5,673 nucleotides of DNA from Deltaproteobacteria bacterium. Lineage in GTDB: Bacteria; Desulfobacterota; WTBG01. This document shows positions 1 to 5,649 of the stretch, piece by piece. Location: NCBI GenBank assembly GCA_013139225.1, contig WTBG01000215.1, positions 1-5,673 of the forward strand, given 5' to 3'. Below the pieces are notes generated by a model. It saw nothing but the letters and a program-made list of their open reading frames with translations, was not told the DNA's origin and ran no database searches. Made by a program: the position numbers and the translations under genes. The stretch's first letter is position 1, and every line of letters begins with the position of its first letter.

Positions 1-525
1 CCCCCCCACTGGTATAAACCATTTGAGGACAACAAAACAGGGATTCCTCCCATGGCCAATTTTGGAGAGGGATATCGTTACCATATCACTGGTCTTACCC
101 ATGATGAGATGGGATTCCCTACTTCCAAGCAAGATGAGATTAAGGCAAGTATCGAACGGTTATTCAGGAAGATTACCTTAGGCCTTAAAGATATCCAGCT
201 CTATGAATATGATATGGTTGATGATGCGGATATTGTTATAGTTGCCTATGGTTGTGTAGCAAGAACAGCAAAACAGGCTGTGAGAAATTTACGAAAGAAG
301 GGGATAAAGGTTGGACTTCTTCGGTTAATTACCTTATGGCCTTTCCCTGGTAAAGCATTAGAACCGGTAATTAAGAAGGCGAAAAAGCTCATCGTTCCTG
401 AGATGAATATGGGTCAGATTTATAGAGAAGTCTTAAGAGTAAATGCAGGCAGGAAAGAAGTAGTAAGGCTGGGAAGGGTTGACGGAGAGTTGATAACACC
501 GCAGGAGATTGAAGAAGTTCTATAG
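1..525 (+). CDS. korA: 2-oxoacid:ferredoxin oxidoreductase alpha subunit, C-terminal part (5' end outside window)
   Basis: The reading frame is open from base 1, so the ATG at 52 is an internal methionine; the visible part is 174 residues, about half of a usual alpha subunit of roughly 350-390. The first residues (HWYKPFEDNKTGIPPMANFG) and the following GEGYRYHITGLTHDEMGFPT match the central region of KorA/VorB-type alpha subunits. The later part has the transketolase-C-like domain: a VIVAYGCVART strand and turn, then LRLITLWPFPGKAL, and the EMNMGQ motif near the end. In the family, alpha and beta form the catalytic unit that oxidatively decarboxylates a 2-oxoacid to acyl-CoA with ferredoxin as acceptor, in the cytoplasm. 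The beta and gamma genes follow, which supports the call; a small ferredoxin-like delta gene often lies upstream but would be outside this window. 2-oxoglutarate is the usual substrate for this type, yet branched-chain 2-oxoacids cannot be excluded. Confidence 0.93.
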   Translation, partial: PPHWYKPFEDNKTGIPPMANFGEGYRYHITGLTHDEMGFPTSKQDEIKASIERLFRKITLGLKDIQLYEYDMVDDADIVIVAYGCVARTAKQAVRNLRKKGIKVGLLRLITLWPFPGKALEPVIKKAKKLIVPEMNMGQIYREVLRVNAGRKEVVRLGRVDGELITPQEIEEVL

Positions 526-546
526 CCAGCATCTTGTAATTTCTAT

Positions 547-605
547 AACTTATTGAAGTTAAATCTGTTTTTGTGAGTTGCTAAAGTAAAACTTAAGCTA
601 AGTTT
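547..605. promoter_or_regulatory. Two AACTT/AAGTT dyads in the alpha-beta gap (possible operator or internal promoter region)
   Basis: The gap of 107 bp is the only real break in an otherwise tightly packed gene set. It holds two inverted repeats with the same core: AACTT-N4-AAGTT at 547-560, and AAACTTA-AGC-TAAGTTT at 589-605 with perfect 7-bp arms. Their centres are about 43 bp apart, near four helical turns. A weak extended -10-like TGTTATACA lies at 605-613, with no good -35. The beta-gene ribosome binding site (GGAAGAG, 621-627) follows. A regulator site or small hairpins are both possible. The DNA is AT-rich, so chance is not excluded. Confidence 0.28.
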
Positions 606-632
606 GTTATACAGAAGAAAGGAAGAGTTATA

Positions 633-1469
633 ATGACTGATGACAAAGAGGGTATCTATAAATATCTTCGTACTGAGAAGAAGTTTCCCCTGATGTGGTG
701 TCCAGGTTGTGGAAATGGGGTAGTTCTGGGCTCCATGCTAAGGGCAATCGATGCCATAGGATTAGATAAAGATCAGGTGGCTGTTGTTTCAGGGATTGGC
801 TGCTCCGGGCGAGCTTCAACCTACGTTGATTTTAATACCTTGCATACTACACATGGGAGAGCCTTGACCTTCGCTACCGGTTTGAAATTGGCTCGGCCTG
901 AGATGACAGTATTGGTGGTGATGGGTGATGGAGATGCCTTGGCTATTGGGGGAAACCACTTCATTCATTCAGCTAGAAGGAATATGGATATTACAGCCAT
1001 TATTTATAATAACTATATCTATGGGATGACGGGCGGTCAGTTTTCTCCCACCACTCCTTTAGGCATGGTTGCTTCTACTGCCAGAGCAGGAAACATTGAA
1101 GCTTCTTTTGATATCGTTAAACTGGCAGGGGCGGCAGGGGCGAGTTTTGTAGCCAGGGGGACTACCTTTCAGGTTGATCAGCTTGATGAACTGATGGAAA
1201 AGGCTATTAGGAAGAAGGGATTTTCTGTTGTAGATGCCATAACCCAGTGCCCTCCCATATATGGGAGGTACAACCGCTTAGGTTCTGCAACTGATATGCT
1301 GAAGTGGCAGGAGGAACATGCCCTTGAAGTAGAGGAGGCAGGAGGATTATCTGAAGAAGAGCTAAAAGGAAAATTCCTGACAGGGGTCTTTGTGGATGAG
1401 GAAAAACCAGAGTATTGTGAAGAGTATGCACGGCTGGTCAGTAGGGTTCAGGAAAAGGGAGAAGGATAA
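633..1469 (+). CDS. korB: 2-oxoacid:ferredoxin oxidoreductase beta subunit (thiamine diphosphate and [4Fe-4S] binding)
   Basis: This 278-residue protein is full length for the family. It carries the thiamine diphosphate site: the MGDGDALAIGGNH motif at residues 97-109 closes with NN at 126-127, the classic GDG...NN Mg-ThDP motif. Cysteines at 23 and 26 (WCPGCGNG), 57 (GIGCSGR) and 206 (ITQCPP) match in order and spacing the four ligands of the single [4Fe-4S] cluster in archaeal two-subunit enzymes. The cluster relays electrons from the ThDP intermediate to ferredoxin. The IYGMTGGQFSPTTP stretch after NN is typical of KorB/VorA-type beta chains. The ATG at 633 has GGAAGAG 5 bases upstream. 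The stop overlaps the gamma start by one base (TAATG), so translation is probably coupled. The C-terminal 60 residues are acidic and less conserved. Exact substrate (2-oxoglutarate or another 2-oxoacid) is inferred from resemblance only. Confidence 0.95.
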   Translation: MTDDKEGIYKYLRTEKKFPLMWCPGCGNGVVLGSMLRAIDAIGLDKDQVAVVSGIGCSGRASTYVDFNTLHTTHGRALTFATGLKLARPEMTVLVVMGDGDALAIGGNHFIHSARRNMDITAIIYNNYIYGMTGGQFSPTTPLGMVASTARAGNIEASFDIVKLAGAAGASFVARGTTFQVDQLDELMEKAIRKKGFSVVDAITQCPPIYGRYNRLGSATDMLKWQEEHALEVEEAGGLSEEELKGKFLTGVFVDEEKPEYCEEYARLVSRVQEKGEG

Positions 1470-2053
1470 TGGCAGAATACTATGAGGTAAGACTGGCAGG
1501 ACTTGGTGGTCAGGGAATCATACTTGCGGGGATTATTGTGGCAGAGGCGGCAGGGATTCATGAGGGCAAAGAGGTTGTGCAGACCCAGGCATATGGGGCT
1601 GCGGCGAGGGGTGGATTTAGCCGATCGGATGTGGTGATATGTGATGAAGAAATATTCTATCCTAAAGCATCAGAACTCGATTTTTTGCTGGCTATGAGTC
1701 AAAGTGCTTATGAGGAAAATCTGCCCAGCCTTAAAAAAGGGGGAGTACTCTTAGTTGATAGTACCTATGTTTCGGAGGTGAGCGGTCCAAATATCTATGC
1801 CATTCCTTTTTCCAAAATTGCACGTGAAAAGTTTGGTAGAGAGAATGTAGCCAATATCATTACGCTGGGGGCAATAACCCAGATCTTCCCCATTATTTCT
1901 AAGGATTCAATGGAAAAAGCTGTCTTGAGCCGAGTCCCTAAACGGTTTATTGAAATGAATAAAAAGGCATTTAAGGAAGGAGTGAAGGCAGGGAAGAAGA
2001 TTTTAAAAGAGGCTAGGGAAGAAGTGATCAGTGAGGATGGAGAAGAGATATGA
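1469..2053 (+). CDS. korC: 2-oxoacid:ferredoxin oxidoreductase gamma subunit
   Basis: At 194 residues it has the usual length of a stand-alone gamma subunit (pyruvate/ketoisovalerate oxidoreductase catalytic domain). The N-terminal RLAGLGGQGIILAG (residues 8-21) is the family's glycine-rich motif, and TQAYGAAARGGFSRSDV (39-55) corresponds to the usual TQSYGPEARGG segment, here with Ala-Ala replacing the common Pro-Glu. The centre reads LLAMSQSAYEE and GGVLLVDSTYV, typical of the fold, and the C-terminus is a Lys/Glu-rich helix. In the family, gamma completes the alpha-beta-gamma complex and is thought to take part in CoA binding. It starts at ATG 1469, inside the beta stop, with GGGAG at 1457-1461 seven bases upstream. 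Its stop overlaps the purC start as ATGA, so beta, gamma and purC probably share one message. Confidence 0.93.
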   Translation: MAEYYEVRLAGLGGQGIILAGIIVAEAAGIHEGKEVVQTQAYGAAARGGFSRSDVVICDEEIFYPKASELDFLLAMSQSAYEENLPSLKKGGVLLVDSTYVSEVSGPNIYAIPFSKIAREKFGRENVANIITLGAITQIFPIISKDSMEKAVLSRVPKRFIEMNKKAFKEGVKAGKKILKEAREEVISEDGEEI

Positions 2054-2946
2054 GTGAAACTGTAGTGCTCTCTACAGACTTTGAGGATATAAAGCTTTTA
2101 AGCAGAGGCAAAGTGCGTGATATCTACGATCTTGGCAATATGCTGCTCATTGTTGCTACAGACAGGATATCAGCTTTTGATGTGGTACTTCCTGAAGGTA
2201 TCCCCTTTAAAGGAAAGGTGCTATCTCAGATGTCTGCCTACTGGTTTGAGGTGATGGGGGATTTAATCCCGCATCACCTTATTTCTATCGATACGGGGGA
2301 TTTTCCACCTGTGTGCCAAAAATACGAGACCAGTCTTAAGGGAAGAAGTATGCTGGTGAAAAAGGCAGCTCCACTACCTGTGGAGTGTGTGGTGAGAGGT
2401 TATCTTGCTGGTTCTGGCTGGAAGGATTATCAGCAGAGCGGTTCTATTTGTGGCATACCTATCAAAGAAGGTCTTGGGGAATCATCGCCACTTGAGGAAC
2501 CTATCTTTACCCCGGCAACCAAAGCTGAACCCGGTGAGCATGATGAAAACATCACTTTTGAAAAAGCGCAAGAGATGGTGGAGGAAGAGCTGGCAGAACG
2601 GGCAAAGGAAGTGAGTCTATCTCTTTATAAGAAAGGGAGTGAGATGGCTCGAGCAAAGGGCATTATTGTCGCTGATACAAAATTTGAGTTTGGATTATTA
2701 AATGGTGAGTTGATCTTAATTGATGAGGTGCTCACTCCTGATTCTTCTCGTTTCTGGCCTTTAGATGAGTATAAACCAGGCGGAGCTCAGAAGAGTTTTG
2801 ATAAGCAATTTGTAAGAGACTACCTCCTCACTCTTAACTGGGATAAGAATCCACCCGCACCACACCTACCAGAAGATATTATCAAGAAGACCAGTGAAAG
2901 GTATCTGGAAGCATTTAGAAGATTGACAGGAAGGGAACTAAAATGA
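2050..2946 (+). CDS. purC: Phosphoribosylaminoimidazole-succinocarboxamide synthase (SAICAR synthetase)
   Basis: The enzyme joins CAIR and aspartate with ATP to give SAICAR in de novo purine synthesis, in the cytosol. Visible motifs are SRGKVRDIYDL (residues 18-28, nucleotide-binding loop), ATDRISAFDVVLP (36-48), VECVVRGYLAGSGWKDY (111-127), FTPATKAEPGEHDENI (153-168) and IVADTKFEFG (206-215) followed by LIDEVLTPDSSRFWP, all family signatures. At 298 residues it is the long form, near the yeast Ade1 length, rather than the roughly 240-residue form of E. coli and B. subtilis. The ATG at 2050 lies within the gamma-subunit stop (ATGA), with GGAG at 2039-2042 seven bases upstream, which points to translational coupling. 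That is an uncommon neighbour for a keto-acid oxidoreductase. No other purine gene is visible. The stop codon falls in the first unit of a heptad repeat. Confidence 0.97.
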   Translation: MSETVVLSTDFEDIKLLSRGKVRDIYDLGNMLLIVATDRISAFDVVLPEGIPFKGKVLSQMSAYWFEVMGDLIPHHLISIDTGDFPPVCQKYETSLKGRSMLVKKAAPLPVECVVRGYLAGSGWKDYQQSGSICGIPIKEGLGESSPLEEPIFTPATKAEPGEHDENITFEKAQEMVEEELAERAKEVSLSLYKKGSEMARAKGIIVADTKFEFGLLNGELILIDEVLTPDSSRFWPLDEYKPGGAQKSFDKQFVRDYLLTLNWDKNPPAPHLPEDIIKKTSERYLEAFRRLTGRELK

Positions 2947-2978
2947 TTTTGGATTTTGGATCTCGGATTGCGGATTGT
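2944..2978. repeat. Heptad repeat GGATTNN, five units, starting in the purC stop codon
   Basis: Five 7-bp units run without gaps: TGATTTT (2944), GGATTTT (2951), GGATCTC (2958), GGATTGC (2965) and GGATTGT (2972). The GAT core repeats at exactly 7 bp. The first three bases are the purC TGA. A looser GATTGAAGGATG follows at 2983-2994. I saw no coding sense. It resembles degenerate low-complexity spacer repeats rather than a protein-binding array, but its role is unknown. Confidence 0.7.
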
Positions 2979-3014
2979 AGAAGATTGAAGGATGAGAAAT
3001 AGATTGTGGGCATT

Positions 3015-3081
3015 CCCCGTATAGTGCTTGCCCTGTGGAATGCTTTGCAAATTCTACATGGGCGAAGCTACTATACTGCGG
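3015..3081. repeat. Long bulged hairpin / palindromic element between convergent genes
   Basis: GTATAGTGCTTGCCC (3019-3033) pairs with GGGCGAAGCTACTATAC (3060-3076), leaving G3064 and T3069 bulged. The stem continues inward with TGTGGAAT (3034-3041) against ATTCTACA (3051-3058), with one G-T pair and T3059 bulged, around the nine-base loop GCTTTGCAA. This makes 23 pairs with three single-base bulges, all on the 3' arm. CC/GG at 3015-3016 and 3080-3081 and C3018/G3078 may extend it. A competing shorter stem, GCATTCC (3010-3016) with GGAATGC (3037-3043), cannot form at the same time. Its place between two 3' ends fits a transcript-end structure for either strand, but no U-run follows on either side. 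A dispersed palindromic repeat is an equally good reading. Confidence 0.6.
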
Positions 3082-3116
3082 TTGCGAGGTGTGTATTAAG
3101 GGAATTTAAATCTAGG

Positions 3117-3148
3117 CACTTTAGTTCACTTTAAACTTTAGTCACTTT
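3117..3148. repeat. CACTTTA-type short tandem repeat
   Basis: CACTTTA occurs at 3117 and 3127. ACTTTAGT occurs at 3118 and 3135, and CACTTT again at 3143. The units are about 8-10 bp and imperfect. This is a second degenerate tandem repeat in the same spacer, unlike the heptad array in sequence. No function is visible. Confidence 0.5.
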
Positions 3149-3243
3149 CTTTGCTCCCTGGCCCAGACCATTGATACATAGCTTTCTTTTTGCAATATCT
3201 AATTGTGAGGTTTTCAAGCATAGGCAGCTTAAACCAATCGTCA

Positions 3244-3264
3244 AAATTTAGGGATTGGGGGATT
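3244..3264. repeat. Short octad repeat overlapping the 3' end of the phosphohydrolase gene
   Basis: AATT (3245), GATT (3253) and GATT (3261) lie exactly 8 bp apart. The 13-mer AAATTTAGGGATT at 3244-3256 is identical to one at 5530-5542 in the palindrome beyond the other end of the minus-strand gene pair. The repeat supplies the stop codon and the final KSPNP residues of the phosphohydrolase. Confidence 0.55.
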
Positions 3265-4603
3265 TAGTATTTTGGATGAGAGAGACGCCGTCCATATGAG
3301 AAGGGATGGGTAATCCTAGAAAATCAAGGATGGTGGGGGCCAGATCGATTATATAGATTTTCTCTCGATTAGAGTTTAATCCCCTGATATAGAAAAGCGC
3401 GTCGTTGTGAGTGTGCATTCCGGAGAATCTCTCTTTCCCGAATAAATTTTCCTTACTCAAAGAGCCCTTTATATCATAGCGTGATTCAGAAAGGAGAACC
3501 ATATCTGGTGCCTGCTCCAGGTAACTTCCCGAATAGAGATCGTCTTTTCTAAACACCTTGTCAATACCTTCTACTTTAAGAAATTCACGGGTGAGTTCTT
3601 TTAAGAGAGCTTCATATTCAGAACCCGCTTCCACGCACCCATTAGGCATTTTCCCTTTCAGGTTGATAAAGACCCGACCCGGATCGAGAATAAAAGCTCT
3701 TGATGAAGGATCAATATCTGCCAGAGATTCAGGTGGCTCCTTTTTAAGTTTTAGATACCCATTTTCTTTAAGCCAGGTGTTAGGATAGATCTCTTTCTTT
3801 AAAAGCGTGAATCCATGGTCAGCCAGAATAATTAGATTAACTTCTTTCCCTATAGAAGATACAATCTTTTTAATAATCGTATCGAGTTTCTGGTAGTATT
3901 CAAGGAATTTCTGATGATACGGGCTTTCGGTATCCGCAAGATCGTTCCAGAAGTAGTGGTGGAGACGGTCCGTGCCAGTGAAAGTGGCAATAAAAAGATC
4001 CCAGTCTTCTCCTTTGAGGAAATGGAGGATGGCCTCTCTTCGTTTATCAAGGGTATAGAAAAGGTCCTGGAAAAATTCCTCTTTCTTTTCTGCCGCCTTC
4101 CGGTAGTCTACGTCGATTCGGTAATCCATCTTTTTGAGCTTTGGGTAAATGGTGGAGGGATAGACCCCTCTTTCTAAATCAAGAGCGACGAATCCGGATA
4201 TGAGCATGCCATTTAAAGGTTGAGCCGGGTAGGTTTGAGGTATGTTGATGGCTATGGTTCTTTTGTTTTCTTGAGAGAGAATGTCCCAGAGGGTTGGGGA
4301 TTTTATGTGGGTGGAGTTTGGGAAATAGATATCGTAGGAGTCAGGCTTCCTTTCCATGAAACCATAGATTCCGTGCTTGCCGGGATTTACACCTGTAAAG
4401 AAGTTGGTCCATGCAACAGAAGATACAGGAGGGATGGAAGATATCATTTCCCGCATGGTTCCCTGCTGGCTTAGCTTGCCCATGTAGGGCATAATACCCA
4501 TTTTGATGAAGTTTTTAATAATCCTGCAGGGTACACCATCCAGGCCTATTACCAATACTTTGTCTTTCCCCCGTGTTTTCCCCCGAAATGCACTTAACAT
4601 CAC
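3248..4603 (-). CDS. Alkaline phosphatase superfamily phosphohydrolase (type I phosphodiesterase/nucleotide pyrophosphatase-like)
   Basis: A 451-residue protein with all core parts of the AlkP superfamily two-metal site. Asp22 lies in VIGLDG. The likely nucleophile is Thr66 in SSVAWTNFFTGVNPGKHGIYGF. Asp212 and His216 lie in TGTDRLHH, Asp262-His263 in LADHGF, and His397 in GMHTHND. The C-terminus has DLAPTILDFLGLPIPSHMDG, where these proteins normally end. It resembles the COG3379-type predicted phosphohydrolases/phosphomutases. No signal peptide or membrane segment is visible, so it is probably cytosolic; the substrate is unknown (phosphomono- or diester, nucleotide or sugar phosphate). It may start at GTG 4603 (GTGA overlap with the upstream stop) or at ATG 4600 (TGATG overlap). 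GGAGG lies 10 bases before the GTG and 13 before the ATG. Conserved sequence begins only near residue 15, so the choice is open. Its last few residues come from a spacer repeat. Confidence 0.88.
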   Translation of the reverse strand: MMLSAFRGKTRGKDKVLVIGLDGVPCRIIKNFIKMGIMPYMGKLSQQGTMREMISSIPPVSSVAWTNFFTGVNPGKHGIYGFMERKPDSYDIYFPNSTHIKSPTLWDILSQENKRTIAINIPQTYPAQPLNGMLISGFVALDLERGVYPSTIYPKLKKMDYRIDVDYRKAAEKKEEFFQDLFYTLDKRREAILHFLKGEDWDLFIATFTGTDRLHHYFWNDLADTESPYHQKFLEYYQKLDTIIKKIVSSIGKEVNLIILADHGFTLLKKEIYPNTWLKENGYLKLKKEPPESLADIDPSSRAFILDPGRVFINLKGKMPNGCVEAGSEYEALLKELTREFLKVEGIDKVFRKDDLYSGSYLEQAPDMVLLSESRYDIKGSLSKENLFGKERFSGMHTHNDALFYIRGLNSNREKIYIIDLAPTILDFLGLPIPSHMDGVSLIQNTKSPNP

Positions 4604-5454
4604 TTACGTTTTTCCTCCCAGATGGTTTTTAGGTTTTCTAATGCAGTGTAAGGTATCTTTAACTTCCCTCTGCCTGTTCCCAGGTCAATCCCTTTTATGT
4701 TTTTTCCATGAAAATCACTTCCACCGGTGATGGCTAGATTGTATCGTTTTGCCAGCAGTTTATAGGATGACGTCTTTCTTTCGTCGTGTTCAGAGTAATA
4801 GACTTCTAAGCCCTGTAGACCTTGATTAACAAGTTTTTTTACCAAAGCATCCAGTTCATCTGAGCTCTTGCAGTAGAGAGTGAAAGGATGAGCAAGGACG
4901 GGAATACCTCCGGCATCAGTGATCATAGTGATAGCCTCTACAGCACTGAGTCTGAATTTGTCAAGATAGGCAGGTGCCCCTTTCCCCAAATATTTATCGA
5001 AGGCTTCCTTGATGCTTTTGGTATACCCTTTTTTCATCAGTACTTGAGCCATATGTGGCCTTCCTACCTGTCCGCCTCCTGAAACCTGAACCACCTCATC
5101 ATACGTTAAGGAAAGCCCCAGTTTGTTAAGTTTTTCAATAATCCTGGGGTTTCTATCCGCTCGACTGTCCTGGAGGAGGGCAAGTTTTTCATTTAGAATG
5201 GGATCTTCTGAAGTGATAAAGTAGCCCAACATGTGCATGGTTCCCGGAGAGTAGTCCACACTGATTTCTACACCGGGGATAACCTCGACACCCGCACTTA
5301 TCCCTTCCTTAATGGCTTCTTCGTTTCCATGGATGGTGTCATGGTCGGTGATGGCAACTGCCTTTAGGCCTTTCTCTTTGGCGTAGCGCACAACCTGGGA
5401 AGGTGTTAAGGTGCCGTCTGATTCAGTCGTATGAATGTGAAGGTCGATATACAT
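4600..5454 (-). CDS. PHP-domain metal-dependent phosphoesterase (TrpH/YciV-like, COG0613)
   Basis: A 284-residue protein, the usual length for the family. Metal-binding motifs of the PHP fold appear in order: DLHIHTTESDGT (His6, His8, Asp13), ITDHDT (Asp37, His38), GVEIS (Glu63), HMLGYF (His74), GRPHMA (His134), AHPF (His189) and GSDFHG (Asp247, His249). Together they would bind three divalent metals. Characterised relatives dephosphorylate nucleoside 3',5'-bisphosphates such as pAp, or degrade short RNAs 5' to 3' (RNase AM, formerly YciV/TrpH). Either role fits here, and the sequence cannot separate them. There is no signal peptide, so it is cytosolic. The ATG at 5454 is preceded by AGAGGG (5463-5458, minus strand) at a short 3-base spacing, and the protein begins directly with the first metal motif, which fixes the start. 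The next gene on the same strand overlaps its stop, suggesting a two-gene operon. Confidence 0.93.
   Translation of the reverse strand: MYIDLHIHTTESDGTLTPSQVVRYAKEKGLKAVAITDHDTIHGNEEAIKEGISAGVEVIPGVEISVDYSPGTMHMLGYFITSEDPILNEKLALLQDSRADRNPRIIEKLNKLGLSLTYDEVVQVSGGGQVGRPHMAQVLMKKGYTKSIKEAFDKYLGKGAPAYLDKFRLSAVEAITMITDAGGIPVLAHPFTLYCKSSDELDALVKKLVNQGLQGLEVYYSEHDERKTSSYKLLAKRYNLAITGGSDFHGKNIKGIDLGTGRGKLKIPYTALENLKTIWEEKRK
4614..4618 (-). promoter_or_regulatory. Ribosome binding site inside the PHP gene for the downstream phosphohydrolase
   Basis: Minus-strand GGAGG (plus-strand CCTCC) lies within the last codons of the PHP gene. It is 10 bases from the GTG at 4603 and 13 from the ATG at 4600. The spacing slightly favours GTG while codon preference favours ATG, so the start differs by one residue at most. 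Confidence 0.6.
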
Positions 5455-5519
5455 TTGCCCTCTATATAACCGAGCTAGTGCCTGAACGAAAAGTCATGTT
5501 CATGCAAAATCCGAATATT

Positions 5520-5615
5520 AAACTATAAGAAATTTAGGGATTCAGGAATTAAGGAATTTAGTAATTTCCTCAATTCGCAATTCCTAAATTCTTAAATTCC
5601 TCAATTCTATAGTTT
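5520..5615. repeat. 96-bp imperfect palindrome made of 8-bp AGGAATTN units
   Basis: The ends are perfect inverted repeats, AAACTATA (5520-5527) and TATAGTTT (5608-5615). Inside, with one extra base on the left arm, about 24 of 29 positions pair. Each arm is itself an octad array: AATT or GATT at 5531, 5539, 5547, 5555 and 5563 on the left, and AATT at 5572, 5579, 5587, 5595 and 5603 on the right. Typical units are AGGGATTC, AGGAATTA, AGGAATTT and AGTAATTT. It lies between divergently read genes. No target-site duplication was found, and no gene lies inside it. Confidence 0.72.
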
Positions 5616-5649
5616 TGTATTTAAACTTATTGAGTGGGAGGTGCAGTCG

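Larger units (their letters stand above)
2947..3247. other. Convergent intergenic spacer, 301 bp, no gene
   Basis: This spacer separates purC (plus) from the phosphohydrolase gene (minus). From left to right it holds the rest of the heptad repeat, a long bulged hairpin (3015-3081), an AT-rich stretch with AATTTAAAT, a CACTTTA repeat (3117-3148), and about 100 bp without clear structure apart from the small palindrome CTGGCCCAG (3158-3166). No tRNA, rRNA or classical U-tract terminator was seen. The minus strand is open without a start codon from 3263 to the stop at 3138; it matches no protein I recognise and is not called as a gene. Confidence 0.7.

Noticed and set aside
52..54. ATG as the start of a 157-residue protein
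   Set aside because: The frame is open to base 1 and the upstream residues match the alpha-subunit family, so this is an internal Met of a truncated gene.
3010..3046. GCATTCC/GGAATGC stem followed by TTT as an intrinsic terminator of purC
   Set aside because: The loop is 20 bases, the stem is AT-containing and only three T follow, so it falls short of a standard terminator. It is kept only as an alternative fold.
2820..3050. Minus-strand open frame of 76 codons across the purC end
   Set aside because: It runs from the hairpin through the heptad repeat into antisense purC, has no family motif, and is best read as chance.
3558..4730. Several plus-strand open frames of 75-87 codons (for example 3914-4177 and 4220-4474)
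   Set aside because: They lie wholly opposite the phosphohydrolase and PHP genes, have no recognisable motifs, and arise from antisense codon bias.
5483..5502. TGAAC...GTTCA dyad upstream of the PHP gene as an operator
   Set aside because: It has only 5-bp arms with a 10-base gap and no second copy nearby, so it is compatible with chance.
5520..5615. CRISPR array or insertion sequence end
   Set aside because: Units are 8 bp without unique spacers, there are no cas or transposase genes, and no target-site duplication flanks the palindrome.
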